Assembly (NCBI RefSeq): GCF_023898315.1
Contig: NC_064619.1
Location: 345,846,650 to 345,910,649, forward strand
Origin: Schistocerca nitens
Lineage: Eukaryota > Arthropoda > Insecta > Orthoptera > Acrididae
Reading direction: 5' to 3'
Length of the DNA stretch: 64,000 nt
Made by a program: the position numbers and the translations under genes. Below the pieces are notes generated by a model. The model was given only the letters and a program-made list of their open reading frames with translations. It was not told the DNA's origin and made no database searches. Of the stretch, positions 32,504 to 43,254 are shown piece after piece (within the stretch, counting starts at the first letter, position 1; each line of letters begins with the position of its first letter).

Positions 32504-32809
32504 CAAGGGAACCTCCCCTTCGCACCCCCCTCAGATTTAGTTATAAGTTGGCACAGTGGATAGGCCTTGAAAAACTGAACACACATCAATCGAGAAAACA
32601 GGAAGAAGTTGTGTGGAACTATGAAAAAATGAGCAAAATATACAAACTGAGAAGTCCATGTGGAAGATAGGCAGCATCAAGGACAATGTAAGCACAGGAG
32701 CGTCGTGGTCCCGTGGTTAGTGTGAGCAGCTGCGGAACGAGAAGTCCTTGGTTCAAGTCTTCCCTAGAGCGAAAAGTTTAATTTTTTATTTTCAGTTTAT
32801 GTGACAAAC
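32504..32809 (+). mobile_element. Single arm of the Harbinger-like long-TIR element
   Basis: Begins CAAGGGAACCTCCCC and follows the left arm of the 25514-30060 element closely for ~300 bp to GTGACAAAC, including the tRNA-like GGTCCCGTGGTTAG...GGTTCAAG part. No opposite arm is visible; the Tc1 transposon at 32812 has inserted at its inner end. Either a truncated copy or a copy whose rest was lost. Confidence 0.75.
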
Positions 32810-32811
32810 TA

Positions 32812-34233
32812 CACTCCTGGAAATTGAAATAAGAACACCGTGAATTCATTGTCCCAGGAAGGGGAAACTTTATTGACACATTCCTGGGGTCAGATACATC
32901 ACATGATCACACTGACAGAACCACAGGCACATAGACACAGGCAACAGAGCATGCACAATGTCGGCACTAGTACAGTGTATATCCACCTTTCGCAGCAATG
33001 CAGGCTGCTATTCTCCCATGGAGACGATCGTAGAGATGCTGGATGTAGTCCTGTGGAACGGCTTGCCATGCCATTTCCACCTGGCGCTTCAGTTGGACCA
33101 GCGTTCGTGCTGGACGTGCAGACCGCGTGAGACGACGCTTCATCCAGTCCCAAACATGCTCAATGGGGGACAGATCCGGAGATCTTGCTGGCCAGGGTAG
33201 TTGACTTACACCTTCTAGAGCACGTTGGGTGGCACGGGATACATGCGGACGTGCATTGTCCTGTTGGAACAGCAAGTTCCCTTGCCGGTCTAGGAATGGT
33301 AGAACGATGGGTTCGATGACGGTTTGGATGTACCATGCACTATTCAGTGTCCCCTCGACGATCACCAGTGGTGTACGGCCAATGTAGGAGATCGCTCCCC
33401 ACACCATGATGCCGGGTGTTGGCCCTGTGTGCCTCGGTCGTATGCAGTCCTGATTGTGGCGCTCACCTGCACGGCGCCAAACACGCATACGACCATCATT
33501 GGCACCAAGGCAGAAGCGACTCTCATCGCTGAAGACGACACGTCTCCATTCGTCCCTCCACTCACGCCTGTCGCGACACCACTGGAGGCGGGCTGCACGA
33601 TGTTGGGGCGTGAGCGGAAGACGGCCTAACGGTGTGCGGGACCGTAGCCCAGCTTCATGGAGACGGTTGCGAATGGTCCTCGCCGATACCCCAGGAGCAA
33701 CAGTGTCCCTAATTTGCTGGGAAGTGGCGGTGCGGTCCCCTACGGCACTGCGTAAGATCCTACGGTCTTGGCGTGCATCCGTGCGTCGCTGCGGTCCGGT
33801 CCCAGGTTGACGGGCACGTGCACCTTCCGCCGACCACTGGCGACAACGTCGATGTACTGTGGAGACCTCACGCCCCACGTGTTGAGCAATTCGGCGGTAC
33901 GTCCACCCGGCCTCCCGCATGCCCACTATACGCCCTCGCTCAAAGTCCGTCAACTGCACATACGGTTCACGTCCACGCTGTCGCGGCATGCTACCAGTGC
34001 TAAAGACTGCGATGGAGCTCCGTATGCCACGGCAAACTGGCTGACACTGACGGCGGCGGTGCACAAATGCTGCGCAGCTAGCGCCATTCGACGGCCAACA
34101 CCGCGGTTCCTGGTGTGTCCGCTGTGCCGTGCGTGTGATAATTGCTTGTACAGCCCTCTCGCAGTGTCCGGAGCAAGTATGGTGGGTCTGACACACCGGT
34201 GTCAATGTGTTCTTTTTTCCATTTCCAGGAGTG
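32812..34233 (-). mobile_element. Complete Tc1-like transposon
   Basis: Ends are inverted over about 27 bp with two mismatches (left CACTCCTGGAAATTGAAAT, right end the reverse complement of CACTCCTGGAAATGGAAAA). TA dinucleotides flank both ends (32810-32811, 34234-34235). The 1.42-kb element holds one uninterrupted transposase gene on the reverse strand. It inserted into the long-TIR arm. It is the best-preserved autonomous-type element here. Confidence 0.93.
32967..33989 (-). CDS. Tc1-like transposase, intact 340 residues
   Basis: Catalyses cut-and-paste movement of its own element into TA sites. The reverse frame is open to 34277, but ATG at 33989 (MPRQRGREPY) is chosen because the protein then has family length and starts just before the first helix-turn-helix. 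Order: HTH at ~12-50 (LTDFERGRIVGMREAGWTYR), second DNA-binding region ~70-120 (SARTIRNRLHEAGLRSR), catalytic domain with Asp155 (FSDESRF), Asp244 (FQQDNARPH) and Glu277 (SPDLSPIEHVW). By my count 32 residues separate Asp244 and Glu277, against 34 in classical Tc1. No stop or frameshift; TIRs match. Possibly active. Confidence 0.92.
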   Translation of the reverse strand: MPRQRGREPYVQLTDFERGRIVGMREAGWTYRRIAQHVGREVSTVHRRCRQWSAEGARARQPGTGPQRRTDARQDRRILRSAVGDRTATSQQIRDTVAPGVSARTIRNRLHEAGLRSRTPLGRLPLTPQHRAARLQWCRDRREWRDEWRRVVFSDESRFCLGANDGRMRVWRRAGERHNQDCIRPRHTGPTPGIMVWGAISYIGRTPLVIVEGTLNSAWYIQTVIEPIVLPFLDRQGNLLFQQDNARPHVSRATQRALEGVSQLPWPARSPDLSPIEHVWDWMKRRLTRSARPARTLVQLKRQVEMAWQAVPQDYIQHLYDRLHGRIAACIAAKGGYTLY

Positions 34234-34235
34234 TA

Positions 34236-34739
34236 TATTTCATAATGACTGAATGCTACATACATATTTTCTTCCATCTACTTCTGTGGATCACTATAAA
34301 GAGAATAGCCTAAGGTACATCTTACTGTATAATTTATTAGGTTTTTCTCGTCATTTCACAAGTGTAGACTTTTCTCGCAGTGTCATAGCCTACATTTACA
34401 ATGATAACTGCTGCATATGCTACAAATTCCTCATCGCGAATGCGACAGAATGAAGAAAGGTTATGTCACGACCTTTTAGTATGCTACCATTATCCGTGGA
34501 TTTTAGGAGAAAGTTTCTTGGCCAGCCTCGAATTATTCTTGTAACTATGTTTGCACACCATGTGGCCGCATTAATTATCTTGCGTATTCGAAACACCTGC
34601 ACAGAATGGATGTGATAACTCAGTCGCTGCTGACTGGGAGTCAGATGGCATATTTTGGGACCCGGATGTTTGTCCGAGTTTCGAGGTATTAGGCATCTGC
34701 TAGGGCACAAGCGTTTCCCACGCGAGTTCACAGAAAAGG
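34236..34739. other. Unassigned stretch
   Basis: Sequence right of the Tc1 transposon; no gene, repeat or SINE recognised. It does not obviously continue the long-TIR element interrupted on the left side. Confidence 0.3.
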
Positions 34740-34945
34740 CGGAAAGCTACTGAGGTACAGCAACAGCTGCGACCGCTCCTAAATGGCCGAGCCCAGAGAG
34801 CAGGCGGGTACTGGAGGGAAAGCATCTGGCGGAGACACGGTGCCAGTTAACGCGGCACGCCGGCTCAAAGGCCGCCGCCGGCGGTGGCAGCAGAGGCAGC
34901 GGCGGCGCAGCATCTATCTGATAGCCGCTGCAGCGCCTGGCTGGC
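34740..34945. other. CpG-rich island-like patch
   Basis: A short GC- and CpG-rich block with a GTTAACGCGGC core near 34845-34857 and GCCGCCGCCGGCGG text, in otherwise AT-rich DNA. The frames across it are low-complexity and unconvincing. Similar in character to the blocks near 2.9 and 59.0 kb. Confidence 0.35.
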
Positions 34946-35359
34946 AAAAAGACCTGACCAGCACCTCGCGGAATCCTCTCCTCATCTCGCATTCGTAACT
35001 GTCTAATTCGATTCGTACATCTGCAAAAAGCGGAAAGCTGTTTGTAATCCGTCTTAGTTCGAGGACTCGAAACATTCGCGGAAGGTCCAGGAATGACAAA
35101 GGCTCCTACCTCGACACAATTGTTCTCATTCAAGTACTTCTATCAGATGAATAGAGGGACATATATTACTTTCTCACGCGTAGGAATGTAGCACCCTATC
35201 GGCTTCTATTTCATTTTCGTTCTTTAACATCTCTGGAAGTATAATGAGCCACAAGGAAGTAATTGGTGGCTGTCATGCAGTAACTGCAACATCTCAAAAC
35301 TTAAGTCACGGGACAGTTCCCGGCATCCTCTTATTTGAAGAGTCTCTGACACAAATGCT

Positions 35360-35501
35360 TAGAACTCAGAACTAATTAAACCTAACTAACCTAAGGACAT
35401 CACACACATCCATGCCCGAAGCAGGATTCGAACCTGCGACCGTAGCGGTCGCTCGGCTCCAGACTGTAGCGCCTAGAACCGCCCGGGCACTCCGGCCGGT
35501 G
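35360..35501 (-). mobile_element. tRNA-derived SINE (family A), tail missing
   Basis: From CTTAGAACTCAGAACTAATT through the B box (GGATTCGAACC on +) to the head ACTCCGGCCGG. The usual tail ATGGTTCAAATGGCTCTGAG at the left is absent, so it is deleted or 3'-truncated. Confidence 0.85.
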
Positions 35502-35606
35502 CTTGGTTTATAAGCTGCTTCTAGACCAGGTGGCACACGATGCAACTGCTCAGTCATGAGTTGTGCTGTAATAAGTTAGCACGTGTTTGTGTCTCTCATC
35601 ACGGAA

Positions 35607-36440
35607 ATGGAACCGCATAATATTGCGCAACGGTATGCCATTTCTTTTTGCGTTAAATCGGGTGAAAACGCGACAACTTACGGTAAGCTTCAGAAGGCTT
35701 TTGGAGAGGAAGTTATGTCAAGAGCTTAAGTTTTTCGTTGGCGTAAATGTTTAGTGAAGGCACAACGAATGTTGAAGATGAAGACCGCAGTGGACGACCA
35801 TCAACCTCACAGATGGATGTCAACGTTGCCAGGGTGCGTGAACTCGTGCGATCTGATAGAAGATTTTCCGTGAAAATGATTACAGAAGAACTGAACATCA
35901 ATCGAGAAACGGTTCGTCTAATAATAACTGAAGATCTTGGTACGGGAAAGATTGGATTCTGCATCACGATAATGCGCCATCCCATACTGCTCTGTCAGTA
36001 CAGCAATTTTTAACCTCAAAAAATGGTTCAAATGGCTCTGAGCACTATGGGACTCAACTTCTGAGGTCATTAGTCCCCTAGAACTTAGAACTAGTTAAAC
36101 CTAACTAACCTAAGTACATCACAAACATCCATGCCCGAGGCAGGATTCGAACCTGCGACCGTAGCGGTCTTGCGGTTCCAGACTGTAGCGCCTTTAACCG
36201 CACGGCCACTTCGGCCGGCTTTTAACCTCAAAACAAATTTCAGTTCTACCACAGTCACCTTATTCACCAGATATCGCTCCGTGCGACTTCTTTCTATTTC
36301 CAAGAGACAAAACGGTGATCAAGAGACCACATTTTCAAACAACACAAGATGTCCAATAAGCTGTGACGAGTGTCTTGGAGGATATTACAGAAGATGAGTT
36401 CTAGAAATGTTACCACCAATGGCAGAAGCGGTGGAAATAG
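35607..36440 (+). pseudogene. DD34D mariner transposase, internally deleted
   Basis: ATG at 35607 opens MEPHNIAQRYAISFCVKSGENATTTYGKL, the mariner HTH region. A stop follows VMSRA, and the next frame continues EDEDRSGRPSTSQMD...VRELVRSDRRFSVKMITEELNINRETVRLI. At GTGK the text jumps to ILHHDNAPSHTALSVQQFL, so the segment with the first catalytic Asp is missing. The rest keeps Asp...34 residues...Asp (HHDNAP to SPDIAPCD), giving DD34D. A family A SINE (36022-36219) splits it. Confidence 0.8.
36022..36219 (-). mobile_element. tRNA-derived SINE (family A) inside a mariner
   Basis: Full reverse copy, tail AATGGTTCAAATGGCTCTG on the left and head ACTTCGGCCGGC on the right. Flanked by the exact 14-bp duplication TTTTAACCTCAAAA (36008-36021, 36220-36233), which restores the mariner reading when removed. 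Confidence 0.95.
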
Positions 36441-36548
36441 TGTGTGCAATGAGAAGGGAACTGCTTTGAAGGAGACAACAATAAACTTGACTACAACAGT
36501 AAGCAACATGTTATTTCAGATCAGTCTCATTACTTTATTGTCGCATCT

Positions 36549-36682
36549 CGTAAAACTACTTAAACCTAACTAACCTAAGGACATCACACACATCCAAGCC
36601 CGAGACAGGACTCGAACCAGCAACCATAGCAGCCGCGTGGTTCCGGATTGAAGCGCCTAGAACCGCGCGGCCACAGCGGCTT
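36549..36682 (-). mobile_element. tRNA-derived SINE (family A), tail missing
   Basis: Starts mid-body at CTACTTAAACCTAACTAACC and runs to the head GCGCGGCCACAGCGGCT. B box altered (GGACTCGAACC on +). The 3' tail part is absent. Confidence 0.8.
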
Positions 36683-37389
36683 ACCAGGATATCTAGAGCT
36701 ATTGTACGCAGAGTGTAAATGTGCAACTTACCTCATGGTGTAAAAATAACACAGCTCTATAAAAAAAAAAAACTTGTTAGCAGGGATATCTGAACGTATA
36801 CTGGGTATATTTGGTATGCTGAATCTGAAAACGGATTTCCCCAGTTGGCTCTAGTTTCTTAGATACAGGCTATTCCTGACATGTAGTGTTTAATCGTTAA
36901 ATTATCAGTAAATCTGTTGTGAATTCCATAATTCTGTATGCCTATTCATTTTTATATTTTGTGATTGTCAATGGACGAATGTAATATCGTACATGTTACA
37001 CGTTATAGAGGAGAAGATGAGATTATGGGACGTGGTGTAATTTGAGACACCCTCTTGTGTCTCACAATTTCAAGAAGAGTCAGTTGGTCACAGTGCTGCA
37101 TTGAACGTCAGGGTCCCCCACTCCCCCTGTTTGAGCTCAGAGCGGCAGTCGAGCGAGGAACGAGCGTGTGAGAGGACGCGATTTGTGTAATAGCTGTTAA
37201 AAGATTTTGTTAGCGAAGAACATCAAGGTCTTTGTATAACAAAGAAGGTATGTCACGATTAGTTATCACATTATTGTTAGTTAAATGTAATTTTCAGATA
37301 TATATTGTCTTATTAGTTCCGCCTTATCATATTTATAATAATATATTTTTACAAATATAACTTTTATTTTATTTTATTCTTTTCATAGA
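36683..37389. other. Unassigned stretch left of a transposase-like gene
   Basis: Contains GAAG|GTATGT at about 37242-37252 and TTTTCATAG just before 37390, which would fit donor and acceptor sites of an intron (~135 bp) leading into the frame at 37390. No upstream exon is recognisable, so this is only a possibility. Confidence 0.25.
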
Positions 37390-38870
37390 TAAAAATAAGT
37401 TCTTCGTGTAGAGGTTGTTTCAACTCTCCTGATGTGTTGTATTATATTTGTGGAGAATACACTCTGCAAGAACAACGGAAGAACATCACTGACTTTGTGA
37501 AACATGCCTGTCTTGCGTGTTTTGGGATTAAACTGGGAGACCAAAATAAACGTTGGGCTGCTCATAATGTTTGCAAAAGCTGCTTCAAGTCTTTACGACT
37601 GTGGACTAATGGTAAACGAAGGAGTTTAAACTTTGGAGTGCCAATGGTGTGGCGAGGGCCAAAAAACCACCATAATGATTGTTATTTTTGCACTGTCAAT
37701 GTAAAAGGATTCAGTCGCTACAATAAGTATAAGTGGGAATATCCCCATTTAGAATCAGCAAGGTGACCTGTGCCACATAGCGATGACATTCCTGTACCAG
37801 TTTTCCCCACTCTGCCAAAACTACTTCCTTCACATTATGACGATTTGCAGGACTTGAACACGGGTAGTAGTGAACCTGAATACGAAGAAAGCTCCACATC
37901 AGCTCTTTAGTCAGGGAGAGCTTAACGATTTGATAAGAGGCCTCGATCTTTCTAAACAGCCTCCTGAACTCTTGGCATCTAGACTAAATGAGAAGAATTG
38001 TCTACAACAAGGAAGTAAAATCACAGCTTACCAGACAAGAGAAGAAGATCTATTTCCATACTTCAGTCAAGATGACGAAACTTCATGAGGAATACGAAAA
38101 TATCCAGATGATTCGTTATAATCAACACCAATGGCCTATCTGTGTTGATTTAAAAATGGTTAACTTTTTGCTTGGACAACAAAGTGGATACACAAAATTC
38201 CCTTGCTTTATTTGCATGTAGAACAGCAGAGCAAACCATGATCACTGGGAAAACGTTTCATGGCCATCAACAGATAGTTTTACTGTAGGAGCAGCTAATA
38301 TCCTAAATGAACCATTAGTTGACAGGGACAAAATCATTCTTCCACCACTTCATACCAAGCTTGGTCTAATGAAGTAATTTGTGAAAGCATTGGACAAAAA
38401 TAGTGACTGTTTCAAATATATATGCCAATCATTTTCTAAACTCAGTAATGAAAAATTAAAAGCTGGTGTATTTGATGGCCCCAAAATTCGGAAGCTTATA
38501 CATGATTTGGAATTCATTAAAGTTATGAATTGTGCATCTGCGTAGAGCAGTTTTGCTTCTGTTGTCAAGAATTTCTTGGGTGACCACAAAGCACATAATT
38601 ATGAGGAAATGGTGAAAAACATGCTCAAAACTTCAAATGCTTGGGGGCTAATATGAGCATTAAGATTCACTACCTCCACAGCCATCTTGATATATTTCCG
38701 GCCAATCTTGGTGACTACAGCGAGGAACAAAGCGAAAGTTTCCATGAAGATTTTCAGCTGATGGAAGAACGATATCAAGTTGGATGGGACAAGCACACGA
38801 TTGCAGACTACTGACTGTCCTGAAGATCAACACAAGAGAAAATAACACAGGCGGAGTTTTTTCATAAGCT
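37390..38870 (+). pseudogene. Transposase-like protein of unassigned family, copy 1
   Basis: Order of readable pieces: CRGCFNSPDVLYYICGEYT, DFVKHACLACFGIKLGDQNKRWAAHNVCKSC, RRSLNFGVPMVWRGP, NDCYFC (37390-37760); then LNDLIRGLDLSKQPPELLASRL, ICVDLKMVNFLLGQQSGYTKFPCFIC (38120-38218), DKIILPPLHTKLGLMK (~38327-38375), and HSHLDIFPANLG...SESFHEDFQLMEERYQ (~38670-38775). Same order as the copy at 45.25-46.95 kb. Paired Cys motifs suggest a zinc-binding N-terminal domain. Many stops. I recognise it as a dispersed repeat ORF but cannot name the superfamily. Confidence 0.65.
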
Positions 38871-40483
38871 AATTGTAATGTTTTTAAAAGGCTGTTTGTT
38901 CTTCCTTTCTTCTTCTATTACATGCTGAATGAACAATGAAACTACATTTTTGTGATCCTTTACATACGTTTTCCTCATTTTCACTTGACTGTGTACACAA
39001 TGTATCTCAATTAATATTTTGAATTTTTGTTTGTTTGTTTACCTACATATTGCACGTTAAGACACTAAATAGAGTCAATCTAGCAAAACGAGTGACATAA
39101 TATTCGAATTCAGGGTCATAAAGTTACTCTAAATTCACTGTTCACCTGTGTAATCGAGACGAGCAATTTGACGTAAGACACATGTGGTGTATCAAGCTGG
39201 GAAACTTCGACAAACTGGCCTACAAAAACCAACTAAGCCACAGCGAATGCATGTCAGGCGAGATTTTTAATATTCTCTCGCTCCCTTCGCGCCAACTGTT
39301 AGTCCTAGAGAAAAAAGAGTAGTATCTCTTTGTATGAAATGTAATGCAGTACAATTTTGTACTGAGATATGTTTTCACTAGAGGTGGTGATTTTCGAATT
39401 ATTCAAGAAAACCCCACCATCACTCCCATCGGTCATGATTTTCAGTATGTTGTTCATGGCACTTCCACCTAACACTGTACGAAAATCTGGGACTACACGA
39501 AATATTTGCCATATTTCAAACTTTTGTTCTCCAATGATTGGGTTATGACAGCATAGGCCATTTCATTAACATTATGAATGTAAGCTTTCCCGTGAGGGTA
39601 ATGAAAGAAAAAAGACTTTTGTACACGTTAAGCAAAACCTATCACTGTAGAACTCAATCTAAATTTCACTCTTATAAGCACAGTAGTTTCGCAGTAAGAA
39701 GGCCAGGCAAACAAAACGATTTAATTGTTTAGTTTATGCAGCTGTAATTCGAAAAATTGTGAGGTAAAAACTACACAAACAATTTTACAGTTTGCAAGTT
39801 CACGACTAAGCCGGTGGCGTAATAATAGCTCCTTCAATGAAAGGTCGAATATGGGAAACAATTCGTATAGTCGCAAATTTTCGTCTAGTTGTAGGAGAGA
39901 GTCCCATGAACGACAAATTAAAATCATGTCAGATGTGTGGGGGGAGGGGGGGAGGGTGTATGAGTATGATTTTTTTTTTGGGGGGGGGGGGGGTGAGTTC
40001 GTTTGAAGGTCACTTCTGCATGTTTTTCTTGAATATCTCAAAAACCGTGACTTCTTGCGGATATGATCTCAGTACAGATTCAAACTAAATTAAATTTCTT
40101 ATAACTAGGTCCTAGTCATTATCTCTAGCAATAACAGTTTGCGCGAAGATAGCGATAGAATATTGAAAATCTTGCGAGAAGCGCATGCCCTCTAGCGTAG
40201 GTGTCTTTTGTGGGCCAGTTTGTGGCAGTTTCCAGATTTGGTAGACCACAAGTGTCCTCCATCAAAATGTTCGTCTCGACTTCCTTTACACCACTGTTGC
40301 ACGTTGTGAACAATTATCGGTGCACCCAGTATGTTCTCTAGGCATCACAAATGTTTCGTAGGAAAGGAACTTTATTCAAACTCATTACAGGCTGGGAAAC
40401 TAAATATTAACATAGGTTAGAGAGCATTAACGAGGTTTTTTCCTATACTAAGAAGACTAAACTAAACTCCTCACGAACAGACC
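38871..40483. other. Unassigned stretch with G-rich and T-rich tracts
   Basis: No supported gene. Around 39939-39995 lie runs of G and a T(10)G(14) tract. Chance frames only. Confidence 0.35.
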
Positions 40484-40690
40484 ATGAAGGCCCAACGGTA
40501 CCGACAGGCCGCCGTGTCATTCTCAGCCCATAGGCGTCACTGGATGCGGATATAGAGGGGCATATGGTCAGCACACCGCTCTCCCAGGCGCGTGTCAGTT
40601 TCCGAGACCGGAATCGTTACTTCTCAGTCAAGTGGCTCGTCAGTTTGCCTCACAAGGGATGAGTTCACCCCCTTGGCAACAGACCGGTAC
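40484..40690 (-). mobile_element. 5S-rRNA-derived SINE, 3' body only
   Basis: Reverse copy of the body of the SINE at 63.3 kb: CCCAACGGTACCGACAGGCC, CAGCCCATAGGCGTCACTGG, TATGGTCAGCACACCGC, TCAGTTTGCCTCACAAGGG. The 5S-like head expected at the right is missing, consistent with 5' truncation. Confidence 0.85.
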
Positions 40691-40944
40691 ACTAAGAAGA
40701 CCACAGCCAAAAATGTGATTACTCAACTTAATTTGCGTTTCTATAAACAGGGACAACATTGAACTACTCATACAAAACATTAGGCAGGAAGGTTCATTCA
40801 GTTGTCCACAGGTATTCTTTGTCTATACAGGGTGTTACAAAAAGGTACGGCCAAACTTTCAGGAAACATTCCTCACACACAAATAAAGAAAAGATGTTAT
40901 GTGGACCTGTGTCCGGAAACGCTTAATTTCCATGTTAGAGCTCA

Positions 40945-41091
40945 AAAAATGGTTCAAATGGCTCTGAGCACTATGGGACTTAACATCTGTGGTCATCAGT
41001 CCCCTAGAACTTAGAACTACTTAAACCTAACTAACCTAAGGACATCGCACACATCCATGCCGAGGCAGGATTCGAACCTGCGATCGTAGCG
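40945..41091 (-). mobile_element. tRNA-derived SINE (family A) abutting a TIR
   Basis: Reverse copy starting AAAATGGTTCAAATGG and ending at GCGATCGTAGCG near the B box; the tRNA head is truncated. Flanked by the exact 14-bp duplication CATGTTAGAGCTCA (40931-40944, 41092-41105), of which the left copy is the inner end of the mariner TIR. Confidence 0.95.
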
Positions 41092-41111
41092 CATGTTAGA
41101 GCTCATTTTAG

Positions 41112-41540
41112 TTTCGTCCACCTACGCTCAATGGAGCACGTTATCATGATTTCATACGGGATACTCTATCTGTGGTGCTAGAACATGTGCCTTTACAAGT
41201 ACGACACAATATGTGGTTCATGCGCGATGGAGCTCCTGCACATTTCAGTCGAAGTGTTCGTACGCTTCTCAACAACAGATTCGGTGACCGATGGATTGGT
41301 AGAGGCGGACCAGTTCCATGGCCTCCACGCTCTCCTGACCTCAACCCTCTTGACTTTCATTTATGGGGGCATTTGAAAGCTCTTGTCTACGCAACCTCGG
41401 TACCAAATGTAGAGACTCTTCGTGCTCGTATTGTGGACGGCTGTGATACAATACGCCATTCTCCAGGGCTGCATCAGCGCATCAGGGATTCCATGCGTTC
41501 TGTTGCTGTGTGTTTCCATTCCATGATTAATGTGATTTGA
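41112..41540 (+). pseudogene. DD41D mariner-like transposase, C-terminal part
   Basis: The open frame VLEHVPLQVRHNMWFMRDGAPAHFSRS... (41172-41540) is the second half of a mariner-type catalytic domain. The second Asp lies in MRDGAPAHF and the third in SPDLNPLDFHLWG, with 41 residues between them. The tail ...MRSVAVCFHSMINVI ends at TGA. The N-terminal HTH and first Asp are absent. The frame is open but the protein cannot catalyse. Confidence 0.85.
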
Positions 41541-41674
41541 AGAGAAGTAATAAAATGAGCTCTAACATGGAAAGTAAGCGTTTCCGGACACATGTCCACA
41601 TAACATATTTTCTTTCTTTGTGTGTGAGGAATGTTTCCTGAAAGTTTGGCCGTACCTTTTTGTAACACCCTGTA

Positions 41675-42102
41675 TAGATAGTTCTACGCTGTTACGAATG
41701 TACGTGATTAGCCTACATCATATTAGGGCGTCGTCCATATTATTCCCTCCAATACTACTTAGAATGTTTACAGATCTCTTAGAGCTGATAGCGCCACAAT
41801 GACTTTTCAGGTGTGACACGCTGAGTTTTGAAAATAAAAGTACCAGATAGGAATCAAACGCATCTGTAACATGTAATCAGCGGCACTACTTGGCTGCTGT
41901 GGTGCAGGGCGAAGGCCTGACTAACCTCGGTTAGGCAAGCTGAAGCGGAAACTAATTCACAACACCGATGCAATTCACTGTGACTCGAATTTCAGCTACT
42001 GGCGATATGCCGAGGCATATCATCCTGGCATTGGACTGTTCAGCCACAGAGTCAGACGTGGAAACTCTAACAATAATCAAATTAACCAGTGTACAGTCGC
42101 TA
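41675..42102. other. Unassigned stretch
   Basis: Nothing recognised apart from a CTGTGGTGCAGGGCGAAGGC string (about 41897) with loose tRNA-head resemblance. Confidence 0.3.
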
Positions 42103-42111
42103 TGGCCTTGT

Positions 42112-42272
42112 TCTAAAATGTTCAAATGTGTGTGAAATCTTATGGGACTTAACTACTAAGGTCATCAGTCCCTAAGCTTACACACTACTTAACCTAAACT
42201 ATCCTAAGGACAAACACACACACCCAAGCCCGAGGGAGGACTCGAACCTCCGCCAGGACCAGCCGCACAGAG
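42112..42272 (-). mobile_element. tRNA-derived SINE (family B variant), truncated head
   Basis: Reverse copy with tail TGTGTGTGAAATCTTATGGG on the left, (CA)n near 42212-42222 and B box (GGACTCGAACC on +). A 9-bp exact target duplication TGGCCTTGT (42103-42111, 42273-42281) flanks it. Part of the tRNA head is missing at the right. Confidence 0.9.
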
Positions 42273-42281
42273 TGGCCTTGT

Positions 42282-43044
42282 ATGATAAGTGAGCACGACT
42301 GCAGCGTGGACTGTATACAAGCAATCCTGTCACACGCTAAAGGTATTACGTGTGTGAACAGACCTATGTAAACCAGGCGAGTAATACGCATGTTTTTCCA
42401 AAAATCACCACTGATAGAGGTCTAAGGCGGCCAATCCCGATAACTGTCGTGACACGAACAAGCCCCTCCAGCCATTAAGAAATGTTTAAAAAAGAAATTT
42501 AAGCATGATTATAGCGTATTATGGGATGGGTTTCGTCCAACTAAAAATAGTTTTTACTTCGAACTGCAAATTATATCAACTATAAAAATAAAACGCAAAT
42601 AACTGTAAAAAAATTACAAATCACAATTTTGTTACCTGAGTTGGTTAAATTAATGCTAAAAAACCGTATACATGCATTTGCAGAGCTCCTATAAATATGT
42701 AAGAATAAAATTTTACTTAGAAATTTCGAAGTTCCCATCTGCTGCACAAGTCTACAACTCCGCCCTGTAAATTAATCTTGGCTGTACTTCGAAGTGGTCC
42801 TTTCTTCGAAATCTCACTCTATTTCTTCAAACTCATAGCCTTAGAACCCACGTTCACGTGAGTTCGAACAGTTCGCAGTAAACTTATCTTCCTGATATAT
42901 GATTGTGTCTTATTCAACGAAGTAGCTGGCGTTTAGTTTAGTAAAGCTTGAAATTAAACAAAAGGCGTAAAACCTTCTTCGAACGAGCCAGGGATGGCAC
43001 TAAATAACCACGTATTTGCATCACAATGTTCCGTAAGTCATTTA
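42282..43044. other. Unassigned stretch
   Basis: AT-rich DNA between two family B SINEs. No frame or repeat recognised. Confidence 0.35.
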
Positions 43045-43053
43045 CAATGGAAA

Positions 43054-43254
43054 TGAATGTTCAAACGTGTGTGAGATCTTATGGGACTTAACTGCTAAGG
43101 TCATCAGTCCCTAAGCTTACACACTACTTAACCTAAATTATCCTACGGACAAACACACACATCCATGCCCGAGGGAGGACTCGAACCTCCGCCGAGATCA
43201 GCCGCACTGTCCAAGACTGCATCGTCTAAGACCGCTCGGCTAATTCCGCGCGGC
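43054..43254 (-). mobile_element. tRNA-derived SINE (family B variant), full
   Basis: Same variant as at 42.1 kb but with the complete head (GACCGCTCGGCTAATTCCGCGCGGC). Flanked by CAATGGAAA (43045-43053 and 43255-43263), a 9-bp exact target duplication. Confidence 0.92.

Larger units (their letters stand above)
40828..41672 (+). mobile_element. DD41D mariner-like element with 117-bp TIRs
   Basis: Left (40828-40944) and right (41556-41672) arms are inverted over 117 bp with about four differences, starting CAGGGTGTTACAAAAAGG. TA flanks both ends (40826-40827, 41673-41674). It holds a truncated transposase and a family A SINE. Internal length is too short for a full transposase, so it is a deletion derivative. 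Confidence 0.9.

Noticed and set aside
33324-34313. Forward frames of 76-181 codons over the Tc1 transposase
   Set aside because: Antisense of the intact reverse-strand transposase.
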